Assembly: GCA_904501715.1 (NCBI GenBank) | Contig: CAJGCD010000029.1 | Location: forward strand, 1 to 19,742 | Source: an uncultured Clostridia bacterium | GTDB lineage: Bacteria; Bacillota; Clostridia; Oscillospirales; CAG-272 | Reading direction: 5' to 3' | Length of the DNA: 19,742 bases | Shown here: in pieces, positions 5,255 through 12,919 of the stretch | Layout of the letters: each line of letters starts with the position of its first letter | Position numbering within the stretch: the stretch's first letter is position 1 | Made by a program: the position numbers and the translations under genes | Notes under the pieces: model-generated | The model's database searches: none | Told to the model about the DNA's origin: nothing | The model's input: only the letters and a program-made list of their open reading frames with translations

Positions 5255-7771
5255 TTATTTTGCTTCGAACCAAGTGCCACCAATATGAGCATCCACATCA
5301 AGAGGAACTCTTAGCCTTGTGCTCTCCTCCATACATCTGACAAGTATCTCATACGCCTTTTCGGCGCAATCCTTATGGGACTCAACGAGAAGCTCATCGT
5401 GCACCTGAAGTATCAGTCTTGCGTCAATTTTACTGTCGGAAAGCTCCTTTGCCACCCTGACCATAGCTATCTTTATTATATCTGCCGCAGTTCCCTGAAT
5501 AGGACTGTTCATAGCCACTCTTTCTCCGAAATGCTGGAGATTTTTATTTGAGGACTCAAGCTCCGCTATCCTTCTTCTGCGTCCGAAAAGAGTGGTGGCA
5601 TATCCGTCACGGTGAGCGTCCGCCTTGACGTTTTCGAGATATTCGGATATCTTGGGAAAGCCCGCAAGATAGCTCTCGATATACCTCTTAGCCTGAGCTC
5701 TTGATATACCGAGGTCCTCGGAAAGAGAGAATTCACCTATTCCGTAAAGTATTCCGAAATTCACAGCCTTAGCTCTTTTTCTGAGCTCGGGTGTAACATT
5801 TTCGGGAGACACCTCGAACACTCTGGATGCCGTCATAGTATGGATATCCTCGCCCGACAAAAAGGCGTTTATCATATTTTCATCATTCGAGATATGAGCA
5901 AGTATGCGGAGCTCTATTTGTGAATAGTCCGCATCTATCAGACAATAGTCACCGTTTTGGGGAACAAAATATTTTCTGAATTCCCTGCCCATATCGGTAC
6001 GGACGGGGATATTCTGAAGATTTGGCTCTGCCGAGGAAAGTCTGCCCGTAGCAGTTCCCGTCTGGTTAAAAACGCTGTGTATCCTGCCGTTTTCGTCAGC
6101 CGCCTTGGCAAGGGCGTCGGCGTAGGTGGATTTCAGCTTTGTCACCTGCCTGTAATCGAGTATATCCTCGATTATGGGATGGTACGGTATAAGCTTTTTG
6201 AGCACGTCCACGTCGGTGGAATATCCCGTCTTGGTCTTTTTCGATTTTGGCAGATTCATCTTCTCGAAAAGAATCTCACCAAGCTGCTTGGGTGAGCCTA
6301 TATTAAACTCCTCGCCCGCATAAACGTATATCCTCTGCTTGAGCGCCTCAGCCATTTCTCCGAGGGCTACTCCGTACCTTTTTATTCCCTCTACGTCTAT
6401 ACGGAAGCCTACGGTCTCCATATCGGCAATAACCTTGGCAAGAGGCATCTCTATATCATATAACAGCTCTCGGTTATCTCTTTCGTTTATTCCTTTCTCA
6501 AGAGCCTCTCGAAGCTCGAACACCGCCATATCCTCGGCGTAGTCTTCGTTGAGCGTCTTTGCCAAGAATATAAGAGCAAGCTTTTCAACGGAGAAATCTC
6601 CCATTGTGGAGTCAAGAACGTACGCAGCAAGCATAGTGTCAAAGGCTATGCTTCCCTCGTCCTTCACAATGCTTTTATAAAATCTTTTGGAATCGTGAAC
6701 CGCTACCTTTGCAGCGGCAAAAAGAGCTTTGGCACTCTCACCGTCGCAAATGTATCTCTTTTTTCCGTCGAAAAACGCTATTTTTCCGTCGGCGCATATA
6801 GCGGCAGAAAGCTTGCTTCCAGAAAGAGCCTTCAGGTCATCCGCGGTTGCCGTTACAGTTTCGGCACATTCGGCGCTTTTCTCAACAAAATCGGTACATT
6901 CCAGAGCCGCGTTTTCAAGTCCGAACTTCTTTATAAGAGCAAGAAAATCAAGCTCCACAAAAAGGTTGTAAAGCTCTGCTCTTTTCATTCCGCCGTAGGC
7001 GCAGTCGGAGAGAGTTATATCAAGCGGAACGTCGCAATTTATTCTTGCGAGGGTCTGGGAAAGATAAGCCATATTCTTGCCGCTCTCAAGCTTTTGCTTG
7101 GTTCCCGCGGTCAGCGATGAGTCAGCCAGCCTTTCATAAAGCCCGTCGAGCCCTCCAAATTCCGATATAAGCTTCAAGGCGGTCTTTTCACCTATACCCG
7201 CCACACCCGGGATATTATCAGAGCTATCACCCATAAGCGCCTTTACGTCCACGAATTGCTCGGGCTCAAGGCCATAGGTCTTGTTGAACTCCGCTCTGTC
7301 AAAGTTGACGGTTTCCTTAGTCTTTGCAAGCAGTACCCTCGTGGTGTCACCTATAAGCTGAAGCGAGTCACGGTCGCCCGTAAGAATATATGCCTCAACA
7401 CCCTCCTCGGATGCCATTTTTGCAAGAGTTCCCAGAATGTCGTCAGCCTCGTAGCCCTCAAGACAGAGCACCATACAGCCCATATCCGCCATACATTCCT
7501 TGGCGTAAGGAAGCTGGACCGCAAGCTCCTCTGGCATTCCCTTTCGATTAGCCTTGTACCCGTCATACATCTTATGTCTGAAGGTAGGCGCCTTAAGGTC
7601 AAACGCCACAGCGCAGTAGTCGGGAGAAATATTGGATATATGGCGCTCTATTATGGTTGCCATACCGTAGATAGCGTTGGTATAGAGCCCGTCCTTATTA
7701 GTCAAGAGCCTTATGCCGTAAAAGGCTCTGTTGAGTATACTGTTTCCGTCAATAACGAGTAATTTTTTCAT
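5255..7771 (-). CDS. polA: DNA polymerase I
   Basis: An 838-residue family A DNA polymerase that fills gaps and removes RNA primers during lagging-strand synthesis and repair. Residues about 1-290 are the 5'-3' nuclease domain (LLVIDGNSILNRAFYG at the start, GYEADDILGT, DVKALMGDSSDNIPGV and a helix-hairpin-helix). Residues about 295-450 are a degenerate 3'-5' exonuclease domain: the first Asp-x-Glu motif is absent, so proofreading is probably lost, as in many Firmicute enzymes. The polymerase domain shows motif A (DADYSQIELR), motif B (KRAKAVNFGILYG) and motif C (LQVHDELLVE, about 790). ATG 7771 has GGGAGG eight bases upstream and begins exactly at the conserved N-terminus; a start at 7816 would lack both. 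It has its own promoter at 7822-7851. Only a weak hairpin (5224-5238) follows it, so some read-through into the hydrogenase operon is possible. Confidence 0.97.
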   Translation of the reverse strand: MKKLLVIDGNSILNRAFYGIRLLTNKDGLYTNAIYGMATIIERHISNISPDYCAVAFDLKAPTFRHKMYDGYKANRKGMPEELAVQLPYAKECMADMGCMVLCLEGYEADDILGTLAKMASEEGVEAYILTGDRDSLQLIGDTTRVLLAKTKETVNFDRAEFNKTYGLEPEQFVDVKALMGDSSDNIPGVAGIGEKTALKLISEFGGLDGLYERLADSSLTAGTKQKLESGKNMAYLSQTLARINCDVPLDITLSDCAYGGMKRAELYNLFVELDFLALIKKFGLENAALECTDFVEKSAECAETVTATADDLKALSGSKLSAAICADGKIAFFDGKKRYICDGESAKALFAAAKVAVHDSKRFYKSIVKDEGSIAFDTMLAAYVLDSTMGDFSVEKLALIFLAKTLNEDYAEDMAVFELREALEKGINERDNRELLYDIEMPLAKVIADMETVGFRIDVEGIKRYGVALGEMAEALKQRIYVYAGEEFNIGSPKQLGEILFEKMNLPKSKKTKTGYSTDVDVLKKLIPYHPIIEDILDYRQVTKLKSTYADALAKAADENGRIHSVFNQTGTATGRLSSAEPNLQNIPVRTDMGREFRKYFVPQNGDYCLIDADYSQIELRILAHISNDENMINAFLSGEDIHTMTASRVFEVSPENVTPELRKRAKAVNFGILYGIGEFSLSEDLGISRAQAKRYIESYLAGFPKISEYLENVKADAHRDGYATTLFGRRRRIAELESSNKNLQHFGERVAMNSPIQGTAADIIKIAMVRVAKELSDSKIDARLILQVHDELLVESHKDCAEKAYEILVRCMEESTRLRVPLDVDAHIGGTWFEAK

Positions 7772-7821
7772 ATATGTTCCTCCCATTCGGCGCGGTAAAT
7801 GATAAAAATATTCCAATTATA

Positions 7822-7851
7822 ATTATAACACTTTTCAAGAGCTTTTGTCAA
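7822..7851 (-). promoter_or_regulatory. Promoter of polA
   Basis: On the minus strand TTGACA (7851-7846) is separated by 18 bases from TATAAT (7827-7822), about 50 bases before the polA ATG. Both hexamers are perfect consensus. Confidence 0.75.
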
Positions 7852-7875
7852 GAGTTACTCTTTTCCATAAAAGCA

Positions 7876-7904
7876 AAAAAAGAACTCCCGAAGGAGTTCT
7901 TTTT
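7876..7904 (-). terminator. Rho-independent terminator after the 97-residue gene
   Basis: Read on the minus strand, AGAACTCC-loop-GGAGTTCT forms a perfect eight-base stem with a TTCG tetraloop (centred 7889-7892), extended by A/T pairs and ending in a run of T. It lies directly after the stop of the gene at 7909-8202 and separates it from polA. Its symmetric A- and T-runs would let it work on both strands. Confidence 0.85.
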
Positions 7905-7908
7905 CGAG

Positions 7909-8202
7909 TTATTTCTGCATTTCGTGATTGAACCAAACAAGTCCGAGGCTGAATGCCTCGTAAAGACCCTGCTTATTGCCCTGTCTGAATATCTTGGACT
8001 GGTCCTTGGGGTCAAGCACCTGAATGAGTATCTTATCGGGAAGCTCCTTATCTCCGTCCTTCTTGTAGGACATTATCTCAAGGATAAGTATGCACTTTCC
8101 CTCCATATCGCCGTAACAGATGGTATCGCCCTCTCTTACAAGAGGAAGTCCCTTATATTCAAGATATTTGCCGCTTACAAGCTCTTTGATTTCGTCTGCC
8201 AT
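7909..8202 (-). CDS. Conserved protein of unknown function, 97 residues
   Basis: I do not recognise a characterised function. The protein is soluble, with no signal peptide, membrane segment or cysteine-pair motif. The N-terminus (MADEIKELVSGKYLEYKGLPLVREG) is followed by alternating strands: TICYGDMEGKCILILEIM (about 27-44) and KILIQVLDP (about 57-65). The last third ends in FRQGNKQGLYEAFSLGLVWF, giving a probable small beta-rich fold with a C-terminal helix. It is certainly expressed as a gene: it has its own consensus promoter (8242-8270), a strong GGAAGGAG site before ATG 8202 and a terminator at 7876-7904, so it is a monocistronic unit between polA and tmcAL. Short homologues are, from memory, widespread in clostridial genomes without annotation. 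Confidence 0.82.
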   Translation of the reverse strand: MADEIKELVSGKYLEYKGLPLVREGDTICYGDMEGKCILILEIMSYKKDGDKELPDKILIQVLDPKDQSKIFRQGNKQGLYEAFSLGLVWFNHEMQK

Positions 8203-8241
8203 ATCTATATTCTCCTTCCGTATCGTTCATATATCCTATAT

Positions 8242-8270
8242 ATTATATCACGCAAAAAACGAAAAGTCAA
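8242..8270 (-). promoter_or_regulatory. Promoter of the 97-residue unknown gene
   Basis: On the minus strand TTGACT (8270-8265), a 17-base spacer, then TATAAT (8247-8242), about 40 bases upstream of ATG 8202. Confidence 0.75.
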
Positions 8271-8326
8271 CAGTTGTTAAAATCTTTTGCATAAGCTTTG
8301 AGAATTTTATAAAAAATGAAAAAAAC

Positions 8327-8355
8327 TTGACATAGCGCTATAACTATGCTAAAAG
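8327..8355 (+). promoter_or_regulatory. Orphan plus-strand promoter in the intergenic region
   Basis: TTGACA (8327-8332), a 17-base spacer and TAAAAG (8350-8355) form a good promoter-like pair pointing right, away from the promoter at 8242-8270. No plus-strand coding gene follows: the next gene (tmcAL) is on the minus strand and ends at 8480. The spacer contains the perfect palindrome ATAGCGCTAT (8332-8341), which would suit an operator. Any transcript would be a short non-coding RNA or antisense to the 3' end of tmcAL. Confidence 0.4.
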
Positions 8356-8396
8356 TAAATGAATTTTTCTTGCAAGGCGCTCCCCTGCCGCACGAA

Positions 8397-8475
8397 AAAA
8401 CTTGTATTAACACAGACGGTCGTACTGCATTTACCTTCTCGGACAGTCGAGGACGCCTGTCCCTACAAGGTTTTA
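8397..8475. repeat. Repeat-like intergenic element with terminal and internal inverted repeats
   Basis: AAAACTTGTA near 8397 and TACAAGGTTTT near 8464-8474 are almost perfect inverted ends. Inside lies a hairpin GGACAG (8441-8446) / CTGTCC (8457-8462) enclosing a GC-rich centre. The base composition is richer in GC than the flanks and no reading frame is present. The sequence looks like the dispersed intergenic repeats seen in Oscillospirales-type genomes; that comparison is from memory and is not proved by one copy. Confidence 0.4.
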
Positions 8476-8479
8476 CATA

Positions 8480-9625
8480 TCATTTTATAAACGCATTCTT
8501 TCGGTAGCTTTCTCCAAGGGATGCGCTGTTTTTGAGGGATAGGGTGAATATGGCTTCAAGCTTCTCTCCCGTCTCGAACTGCTCGGTATCCTTCGGCGCA
8601 TCGGCGGGTTTGGTGACGATATTTATTGTATCGCTCTTACGCGCTTTCGCTATAAGCTCCCTGCCCTTGTCACTTGCTCCAAGGAGTGTCACGTAAGCGG
8701 GGCGTTGCTTTAAAAGCCCTTGTGTAACGCCTGTCATACAGAAAAGAATTGCCCGTCTGAGCTTGGCGTCGGTATATCTTTTCGTCCTGAGCAGCTCAAA
8801 AAATTCCTCTCCGTTTCTCGCTTCTTTCGAGGCATTGATAATTCTGTTGGCTATCCCACCCTCGGCTTCGGCTACATCCTCAAAATCCTTTGGGTCGGCA
8901 AGACGGAAATACATAAGCATAGCTTTTGAAAGCTCCTCGGGGGCACTGCGCTCGCTGTTTAAAAAGACCTCTGCCGCTTCCGTGGGCATATATGCGAAAG
9001 CATCCCTTCCCTCTCTCCACGCTCTGCGTATAGCGGTTGCGGAGGGGTATTGACCTACGCTGAGAAGCTCGTCGTTATATCCCGCTCCCTCTCGCTTCAG
9101 CGTATAAAACTTGATATCAAGCTTCTTCTCAATTGCCGTTCTTATATACTCCATCCCAAGCAGGTCGTTGGATGAGAGCTTAACTCCCGTTTCCTCCTCA
9201 AGCAGAGAAAAATACGCGCTTGCCGCGCCCTCTCCTTGTTCGGTACGGGCTATAAAGCTGTTTTTGAACTCCTCTTTTGCGGCAACACTTCCCGCTTTTT
9301 TGAGCAGCTCTATATCTCCGCACTCCGAGCCGAATATAACGCTATCACAAAAGTAAGAAAGCACCTCAACTCCGCAGGCGGAAAAATACTCGGCACTTGC
9401 CGCGCACCAAGGATATGGCAATTCGAGCACAAGGTCTGCTCCGCAAAGCACTGCCGCTTTGGCTCTGGTATACTTGTCGGTTATGGCAAGCTCTCCACGC
9501 TGTACCGCGTTTCCGCTCATGACGCAGACCACGCGCTCCGCGCCAAGCCGCTTTGCCTCATCTATAAGCCTTTTATGTCCGTTATGCAAGGGGTTAAATT
9601 CACATACTATACCGAAAGTTGACAT
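8480..9625 (-). CDS. tmcAL: tRNA(Met) cytidine acetate ligase (TmcAL, YlbM family)
   Basis: A 381-residue member of the TmcAL nucleotidyltransferase-like family (B. subtilis enzyme about 415). The known reaction forms N4-acetylcytidine at the wobble position of elongator tRNA-Met from acetate and ATP through acetyl-adenylate. The N-terminal motif GIVCEFNPLHNGHKRLI (residues 5-21) carries the HxGH nucleotide-binding signature. Other family hallmarks are MSGNAVQRGELAITDKYTRA (about 36-55), GADLVLELPYPW, FGSE and SVGQYPSATAIRRA (about 190-203). AAGGAAAAG precedes ATG 9625. It is divergent from acetate kinase across a 107-base gap, so the enzyme that consumes acetate sits beside the one that makes or uses acetate. 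The C-terminal end is a little short, but no key motif is missing. Confidence 0.92.
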   Translation of the reverse strand: MSTFGIVCEFNPLHNGHKRLIDEAKRLGAERVVCVMSGNAVQRGELAITDKYTRAKAAVLCGADLVLELPYPWCAASAEYFSACGVEVLSYFCDSVIFGSECGDIELLKKAGSVAAKEEFKNSFIARTEQGEGAASAYFSLLEEETGVKLSSNDLLGMEYIRTAIEKKLDIKFYTLKREGAGYNDELLSVGQYPSATAIRRAWREGRDAFAYMPTEAAEVFLNSERSAPEELSKAMLMYFRLADPKDFEDVAEAEGGIANRIINASKEARNGEEFFELLRTKRYTDAKLRRAILFCMTGVTQGLLKQRPAYVTLLGASDKGRELIAKARKSDTINIVTKPADAPKDTEQFETGEKLEAIFTLSLKNSASLGESYRKNAFIK

Positions 9626-9671
9626 TTTCTTTTCCTTTTTTATCTTTTATAAAATATTCTTGAAATTTCTA

Positions 9672-9700
9672 TTGAAAAAATATTTTTTTTGTAGTATAAT
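9672..9700 (+). promoter_or_regulatory. Promoter of ackA
   Basis: TTGAAA (9672-9677), a 17-base spacer and TATAAT (9695-9700), with the GGAGG site of ackA only 20 bases after the -10 box, so the leader is very short. Confidence 0.75.
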
Positions 9701-9732
9701 TAAATGTAATTATTTTTTTGGAGGACTTTAAA

Positions 9733-10959
9733 ATGAACGTACTCGTTGTAAATGCCGGCTCCAGCTCGCTTAAGTATCAGCTTATCGAAACTGATTCCGG
9801 TCTTGTTTCCGCAAAGGGTGTCTGCGAAAGAATTGGCGGTGATGGCTCAAGCATCACTCACAAGCAGCTCATAAAGGACATCAAGGTAACTAAGGAAGCT
9901 CCTATGAAGGACCACTCTGACGCTATGAAGCTCGTAGTTGATGCTCTTACCGATAAGGAGATCGGTTGTATCGCCGATATGAATGAAATTCAAGCTATCG
10001 GTCACCGTGTAGTCCACGGCGGTGCATACTTCTCAAAATCCATTCTTCTGGACGATGAAGTACTCTCTAAGCTTGAGCTTTGCAAATCCTTTGCACCTCT
10101 TCACACCACTGCTCACCTTATGGGTATCAAGGGCTGTCTTGCAACTATGCCCGGCAAACCCCAGGTGCTCGTATTTGACACAGCCTTCCACCAGACCATG
10201 GCTCCCGAAGCTTACGTTTACGCGCTTCCCTACGAATATTATGAGAAGTACGGCATTCGTCGCTACGGTGCTCACGGAACCTCTCACCGCTACGTAAGCG
10301 CTGAAATGGCTAAGCTTCTTGGTAAGCCCGTTGAGGACACAAAGATAGTTACCTGCCATATCGGTAACGGTTCCTCTATCTCGGCAGTTAAGGGCGGTAA
10401 GGTTATGGACACATCTATGGGCTTCACTCCTCTTGCTGGAGTTGAGATGGGCACACGCTGCGGTGATATTGACCCCGCTATCGTTCCTTACCTTATGGAA
10501 AAGGAAGGCTTTACACCCGCTCAGATGGACGACCTTATGAATAAGAAGTCGGGCTTCCTCGGAGTTTCGGGCTTCTCCTCCGACTCCAGAGACCTTGAGG
10601 ACGCTATTGCGGACGGTCCTTCCAATCCTAAGTATGAGAGAGCTAATCTTGCTGTCAACATACTTAAGCACAATATCAAGAAGTACATCGGCTCCTATGC
10701 GGCTATAATGAACGGTCTTGACGCTGTTGTGTTCACCGCGGGAATCGGCGAGAACAATCCTCACCTCCGCGAGCTGGTTTGCCAGGATATGGAGTTCCTT
10801 GGAATCGAGTTTGACAAGGCAGCTAATGACGCCGCTCCTCACGTATCCGAAAATACCAAGATATCCACTGACGCGTCGAAGGTAGCCGTTTACGTTCTTC
10901 CCACAAACGAAGAGCTCGTTATCGCACAGGATACCGCCGCTATCGTTGCAGCTCTGTAA
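9733..10959 (+). CDS. ackA: Acetate kinase
   Basis: A 408-residue ASKHA-fold kinase of normal length for the family (about 400). It interconverts acetate plus ATP with acetyl phosphate plus ADP, and in fermenting cells makes ATP from acetyl phosphate. Signature motifs are VLVVNAGSSSLKYQL (residues 3-17), AIGHRVVHGG, VLVFDTAFHQTM, YGAHGTSHRYVS, VTCHIGNGSSISAV, MGFTPLAGVEMGTRCGDIDP and FTAGIGENNP. ATG 9733 has GGAGG eight bases upstream; an ATG 15 bases earlier lies before the ribosome binding site. The gene is transcribed alone, from its own promoter to a strong terminator. No phosphotransacetylase gene is adjacent, unlike the common pta-ackA pair. Codon use is strongly biased, as expected for a highly expressed gene. 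Confidence 0.98.
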   Translation: MNVLVVNAGSSSLKYQLIETDSGLVSAKGVCERIGGDGSSITHKQLIKDIKVTKEAPMKDHSDAMKLVVDALTDKEIGCIADMNEIQAIGHRVVHGGAYFSKSILLDDEVLSKLELCKSFAPLHTTAHLMGIKGCLATMPGKPQVLVFDTAFHQTMAPEAYVYALPYEYYEKYGIRRYGAHGTSHRYVSAEMAKLLGKPVEDTKIVTCHIGNGSSISAVKGGKVMDTSMGFTPLAGVEMGTRCGDIDPAIVPYLMEKEGFTPAQMDDLMNKKSGFLGVSGFSSDSRDLEDAIADGPSNPKYERANLAVNILKHNIKKYIGSYAAIMNGLDAVVFTAGIGENNPHLRELVCQDMEFLGIEFDKAANDAAPHVSENTKISTDASKVAVYVLPTNEELVIAQDTAAIVAAL

Positions 10960-10995
10960 GATATTTTATCACAATTTACAAATAATTGCAATAAC

Positions 10996-11027
10996 AAAAA
11001 TACCGTGGATTTTTCCACGGTATTTTT
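10996..11027. terminator. Bidirectional terminator between ackA and hom
   Basis: AAAAATACCGTGGA and TCCACGGTATTTTT form a perfect 14-base stem around a TTTT loop. The A-run on one side and T-run on the other let it serve convergent ackA (plus) and hom (minus), whose stop lies at 11031. Confidence 0.9.
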
Positions 11028-11030
11028 ACA

Positions 11031-12167
11031 TTAAAGCACTCTGTAAACAGAAATTACATCGGACTTTGCCGCAAGCTTGGCTGCCTCGGTCTCGGTCATT
11101 TCCTCGGTAACGTAATTTCCAGCAGCGGATATAACCATTCTGCGGCAGTAATACTCAGCGAAATCCGCAATGTCAGAAGCCTCGGCGCTTACCCAGCCAA
11201 GCGGTGTAGGAGCAAAATCACGCTTTGCGATAACGTCAACTATATCGGCAACGACTGCGCTGGCTGTAGGTAGCTTGCCCGCACCGGGTCCGTAGAACAT
11301 TACCTCTCCTACCATGTTGGCGTTAACGAGGATTCCGTTGAATACGTCATCTATTCTTCCCAATGGGTTGCTGCTCGGTATTGCCATAGGCGAAACGAGG
11401 GCGAGAATCTTTCCGTCCTTCACCTCAGCGTGACCGATAAGCTTGATGTGATATCCAAGCTTCTCTGCCGCTTCAACGTCAGCAAGGGTTATCTCGGTGA
11501 TTCCTTCTATATGAATATTATCGGTTGAAACAAGCTTTCCCGAAGCGATAGCCGCAAGAATAACCGTCTTTCTTGCAGTGTCAAAGCCTCCTACGTCAGC
11601 AGTAGGATTTGCCTCTGCGTATCCAAGTCGCTGTGCCTCTCCAAGAGCCTCCCCAAAGCTCTTTGCGTCATCACGCATCGAGGTAAGGATATAGTTAGTG
11701 GTACCGTTGAGAATACCGTTAATTTTTGTTATCTTATTAGACGCGAGATCGGTCATCATAGGACGGATAACGGGAATTCCTCCGCCTACGCTCGCCTCAA
11801 ACATATATCTAACTCCGTTTTTAGCAGCTATTTCCCCAAGCTCAACTCCGAATTTCGCCACCACCTCCTTATTGGAGGTAACAACGTTCTTCCCAGCCTC
11901 AAGGCAAGCCTTTGTAAAATCATAGGCAGGATGAGAGCCGCCCATCATTTCCGCAACTATGCTTACCTCTTCATCCTGAAGAATAGCATTAAAATCATGG
12001 ACTACCAAGCTGCCAAAGGGGCTTTCGGGAAAATCTCTGAGGTCAAGTATATATTTTATGCGGTATTCACAGCCGAGGCGTTCTTCAATTATTTTCTTAT
12101 TCTCGGTAAGCACCTCTGCCGTTCCGCTTCCTACGCATCCAAAACCAAGTAAAGCAATAGATATCAT
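11031..12167 (-). CDS. hom: Homoserine dehydrogenase with shortened C-terminal domain
   Basis: A 378-residue NAD(P)-dependent enzyme reducing aspartate semialdehyde to homoserine, on the route to threonine and methionine. The nucleotide-binding motif is LLGFGCVGSGT (residues 6-16). The catalytic domain shows TSNKEVVAKFG, EASVGGGIPVIRP, NGILNGTTNYILT and the signature GYAEANPTADVGGFDTARK, with the conserved Asp and Lys. Bacterial Hom proteins of this type are usually 400-430 residues with a C-terminal ACT domain. Here only about 45 residues follow the catalytic domain: they start like an ACT domain (YYCRRMVIS) and end like one (VISVYRVL), as if the middle were lost. AGGAAGG precedes ATG 12167. 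Feedback by threonine may be altered (inference). No thrB, thrC or aspartokinase gene is adjacent. Confidence 0.95.
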   Translation of the reverse strand: MISIALLGFGCVGSGTAEVLTENKKIIEERLGCEYRIKYILDLRDFPESPFGSLVVHDFNAILQDEEVSIVAEMMGGSHPAYDFTKACLEAGKNVVTSNKEVVAKFGVELGEIAAKNGVRYMFEASVGGGIPVIRPMMTDLASNKITKINGILNGTTNYILTSMRDDAKSFGEALGEAQRLGYAEANPTADVGGFDTARKTVILAAIASGKLVSTDNIHIEGITEITLADVEAAEKLGYHIKLIGHAEVKDGKILALVSPMAIPSSNPLGRIDDVFNGILVNANMVGEVMFYGPGAGKLPTASAVVADIVDVIAKRDFAPTPLGWVSAEASDIADFAEYYCRRMVISAAGNYVTEEMTETEAAKLAAKSDVISVYRVL

Positions 12168-12208
12168 ATTCTTTCCTTCCTGAGTGTTCTTTTTTGTTCA
12201 ACATGTAG

Positions 12209-12237
12209 ATTATATCATATTTTTTCATTATTTGCAA
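12209..12237 (-). promoter_or_regulatory. Promoter of hom
   Basis: On the minus strand TTGCAA (12237-12232), a 17-base spacer and TATAAT (12214-12209). It is back to back with the promoter of the DUF4364 gene, whose -35 box begins eight bases away. Confidence 0.65.
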
Positions 12238-12244
12238 ATACTTA

Positions 12245-12273
12245 TTGAAAATTTTTTTGAAATATGTTAAAAT
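12245..12273 (+). promoter_or_regulatory. Promoter of the DUF4364 gene
   Basis: TTGAAA (12245-12250), a 17-base spacer and TAAAAT (12268-12273), about 33 bases before ATG 12306. Together with 12209-12237 it makes a compact divergent control region. Confidence 0.65.
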
Positions 12274-12305
12274 ATATCCAGTAAATTTATAAGGAAGGCT
12301 CTGTT

Positions 12306-12857
12306 ATGATCAGTTCTCCAATTGGAAGTATGCGAAACGTAAAGATATTTGTTCTTTACCTGCTCGAAAATATAAATTACCCCCTTGAATTTACTACTAT
12401 CAATGATGTTGTTATGCAAACAGACTACGTTATGTATCTTGATTTTGCCGAAGCATTTTACGAGATGGTAGATATGGACCTTATCGAAAAATATGAAGGC
12501 GAGGACGGACGGGACCTTTATCTGATCACAGACAAGGGCAGACTTGTTGCCCGTGAGCTGAAGAGCGACATTCTGGCGAGTATTCTTGACAAGGCTCTCT
12601 CCAAAGCACTCAGATTTCTCGATTTCAAAAAGCGCGACGTTGTTGCCCGCTGTACGGTGGAGAAAACAGATGATGGCAGATTCTGCGTTTCCTGCTCCTT
12701 TACCGAAAAAGGAGTTTTGATATTCTCTCAGACATTGGTCGTTGACACAGAAAATCGCGCGCAGAGGATGCGTGATAATTTCTACGAGCGACCTGAAGTA
12801 ATCTACCGCGGAGTCACCGCTCTCCTTGCAGGTAATGTAAACTATCTTTTTGATTAA
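12306..12857 (+). CDS. DUF4364 family protein, putative winged-helix regulator
   Basis: A 183-residue protein matching the clostridial DUF4364 family by overall pattern. Residues about 8-85 look like a winged helix: NVKIFVLYLLENINYPLEF (about 11-29), a recognition-type helix around YLDFAEAFYEMVDMDLI, and a wing with DLYLITDKGRLVA. The remainder (about 90-183) alternates strands and helices (RCTVEKTDDGRFCVSCSF; a C-terminal helix EVIYRGVTALLAG). The family is uncharacterised; a transcription-factor role is inferred from the fold. AAGGAAGG lies about nine bases before ATG 12306. It is divergent from hom and is followed after 62 bases by an FAD-dependent oxidoreductase with no terminator between, so it may control either neighbour. 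It lacks a membrane segment and a signal peptide. Confidence 0.85.
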   Translation: MISSPIGSMRNVKIFVLYLLENINYPLEFTTINDVVMQTDYVMYLDFAEAFYEMVDMDLIEKYEGEDGRDLYLITDKGRLVARELKSDILASILDKALSKALRFLDFKKRDVVARCTVEKTDDGRFCVSCSFTEKGVLIFSQTLVVDTENRAQRMRDNFYERPEVIYRGVTALLAGNVNYLFD

Positions 12858-12919
12858 GACAGATATTTATATTAATACCCAAAAATACGGAAATATTATA
12901 ATAAAGCGGAGTAATCATA

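Noticed and set aside
10033..10842. 269-residue minus-strand open frame
   Set aside because: It lies wholly antisense within ackA, whose motifs and signals are complete; the frame results from biased codon use and shows no protein motif or ribosome binding site.
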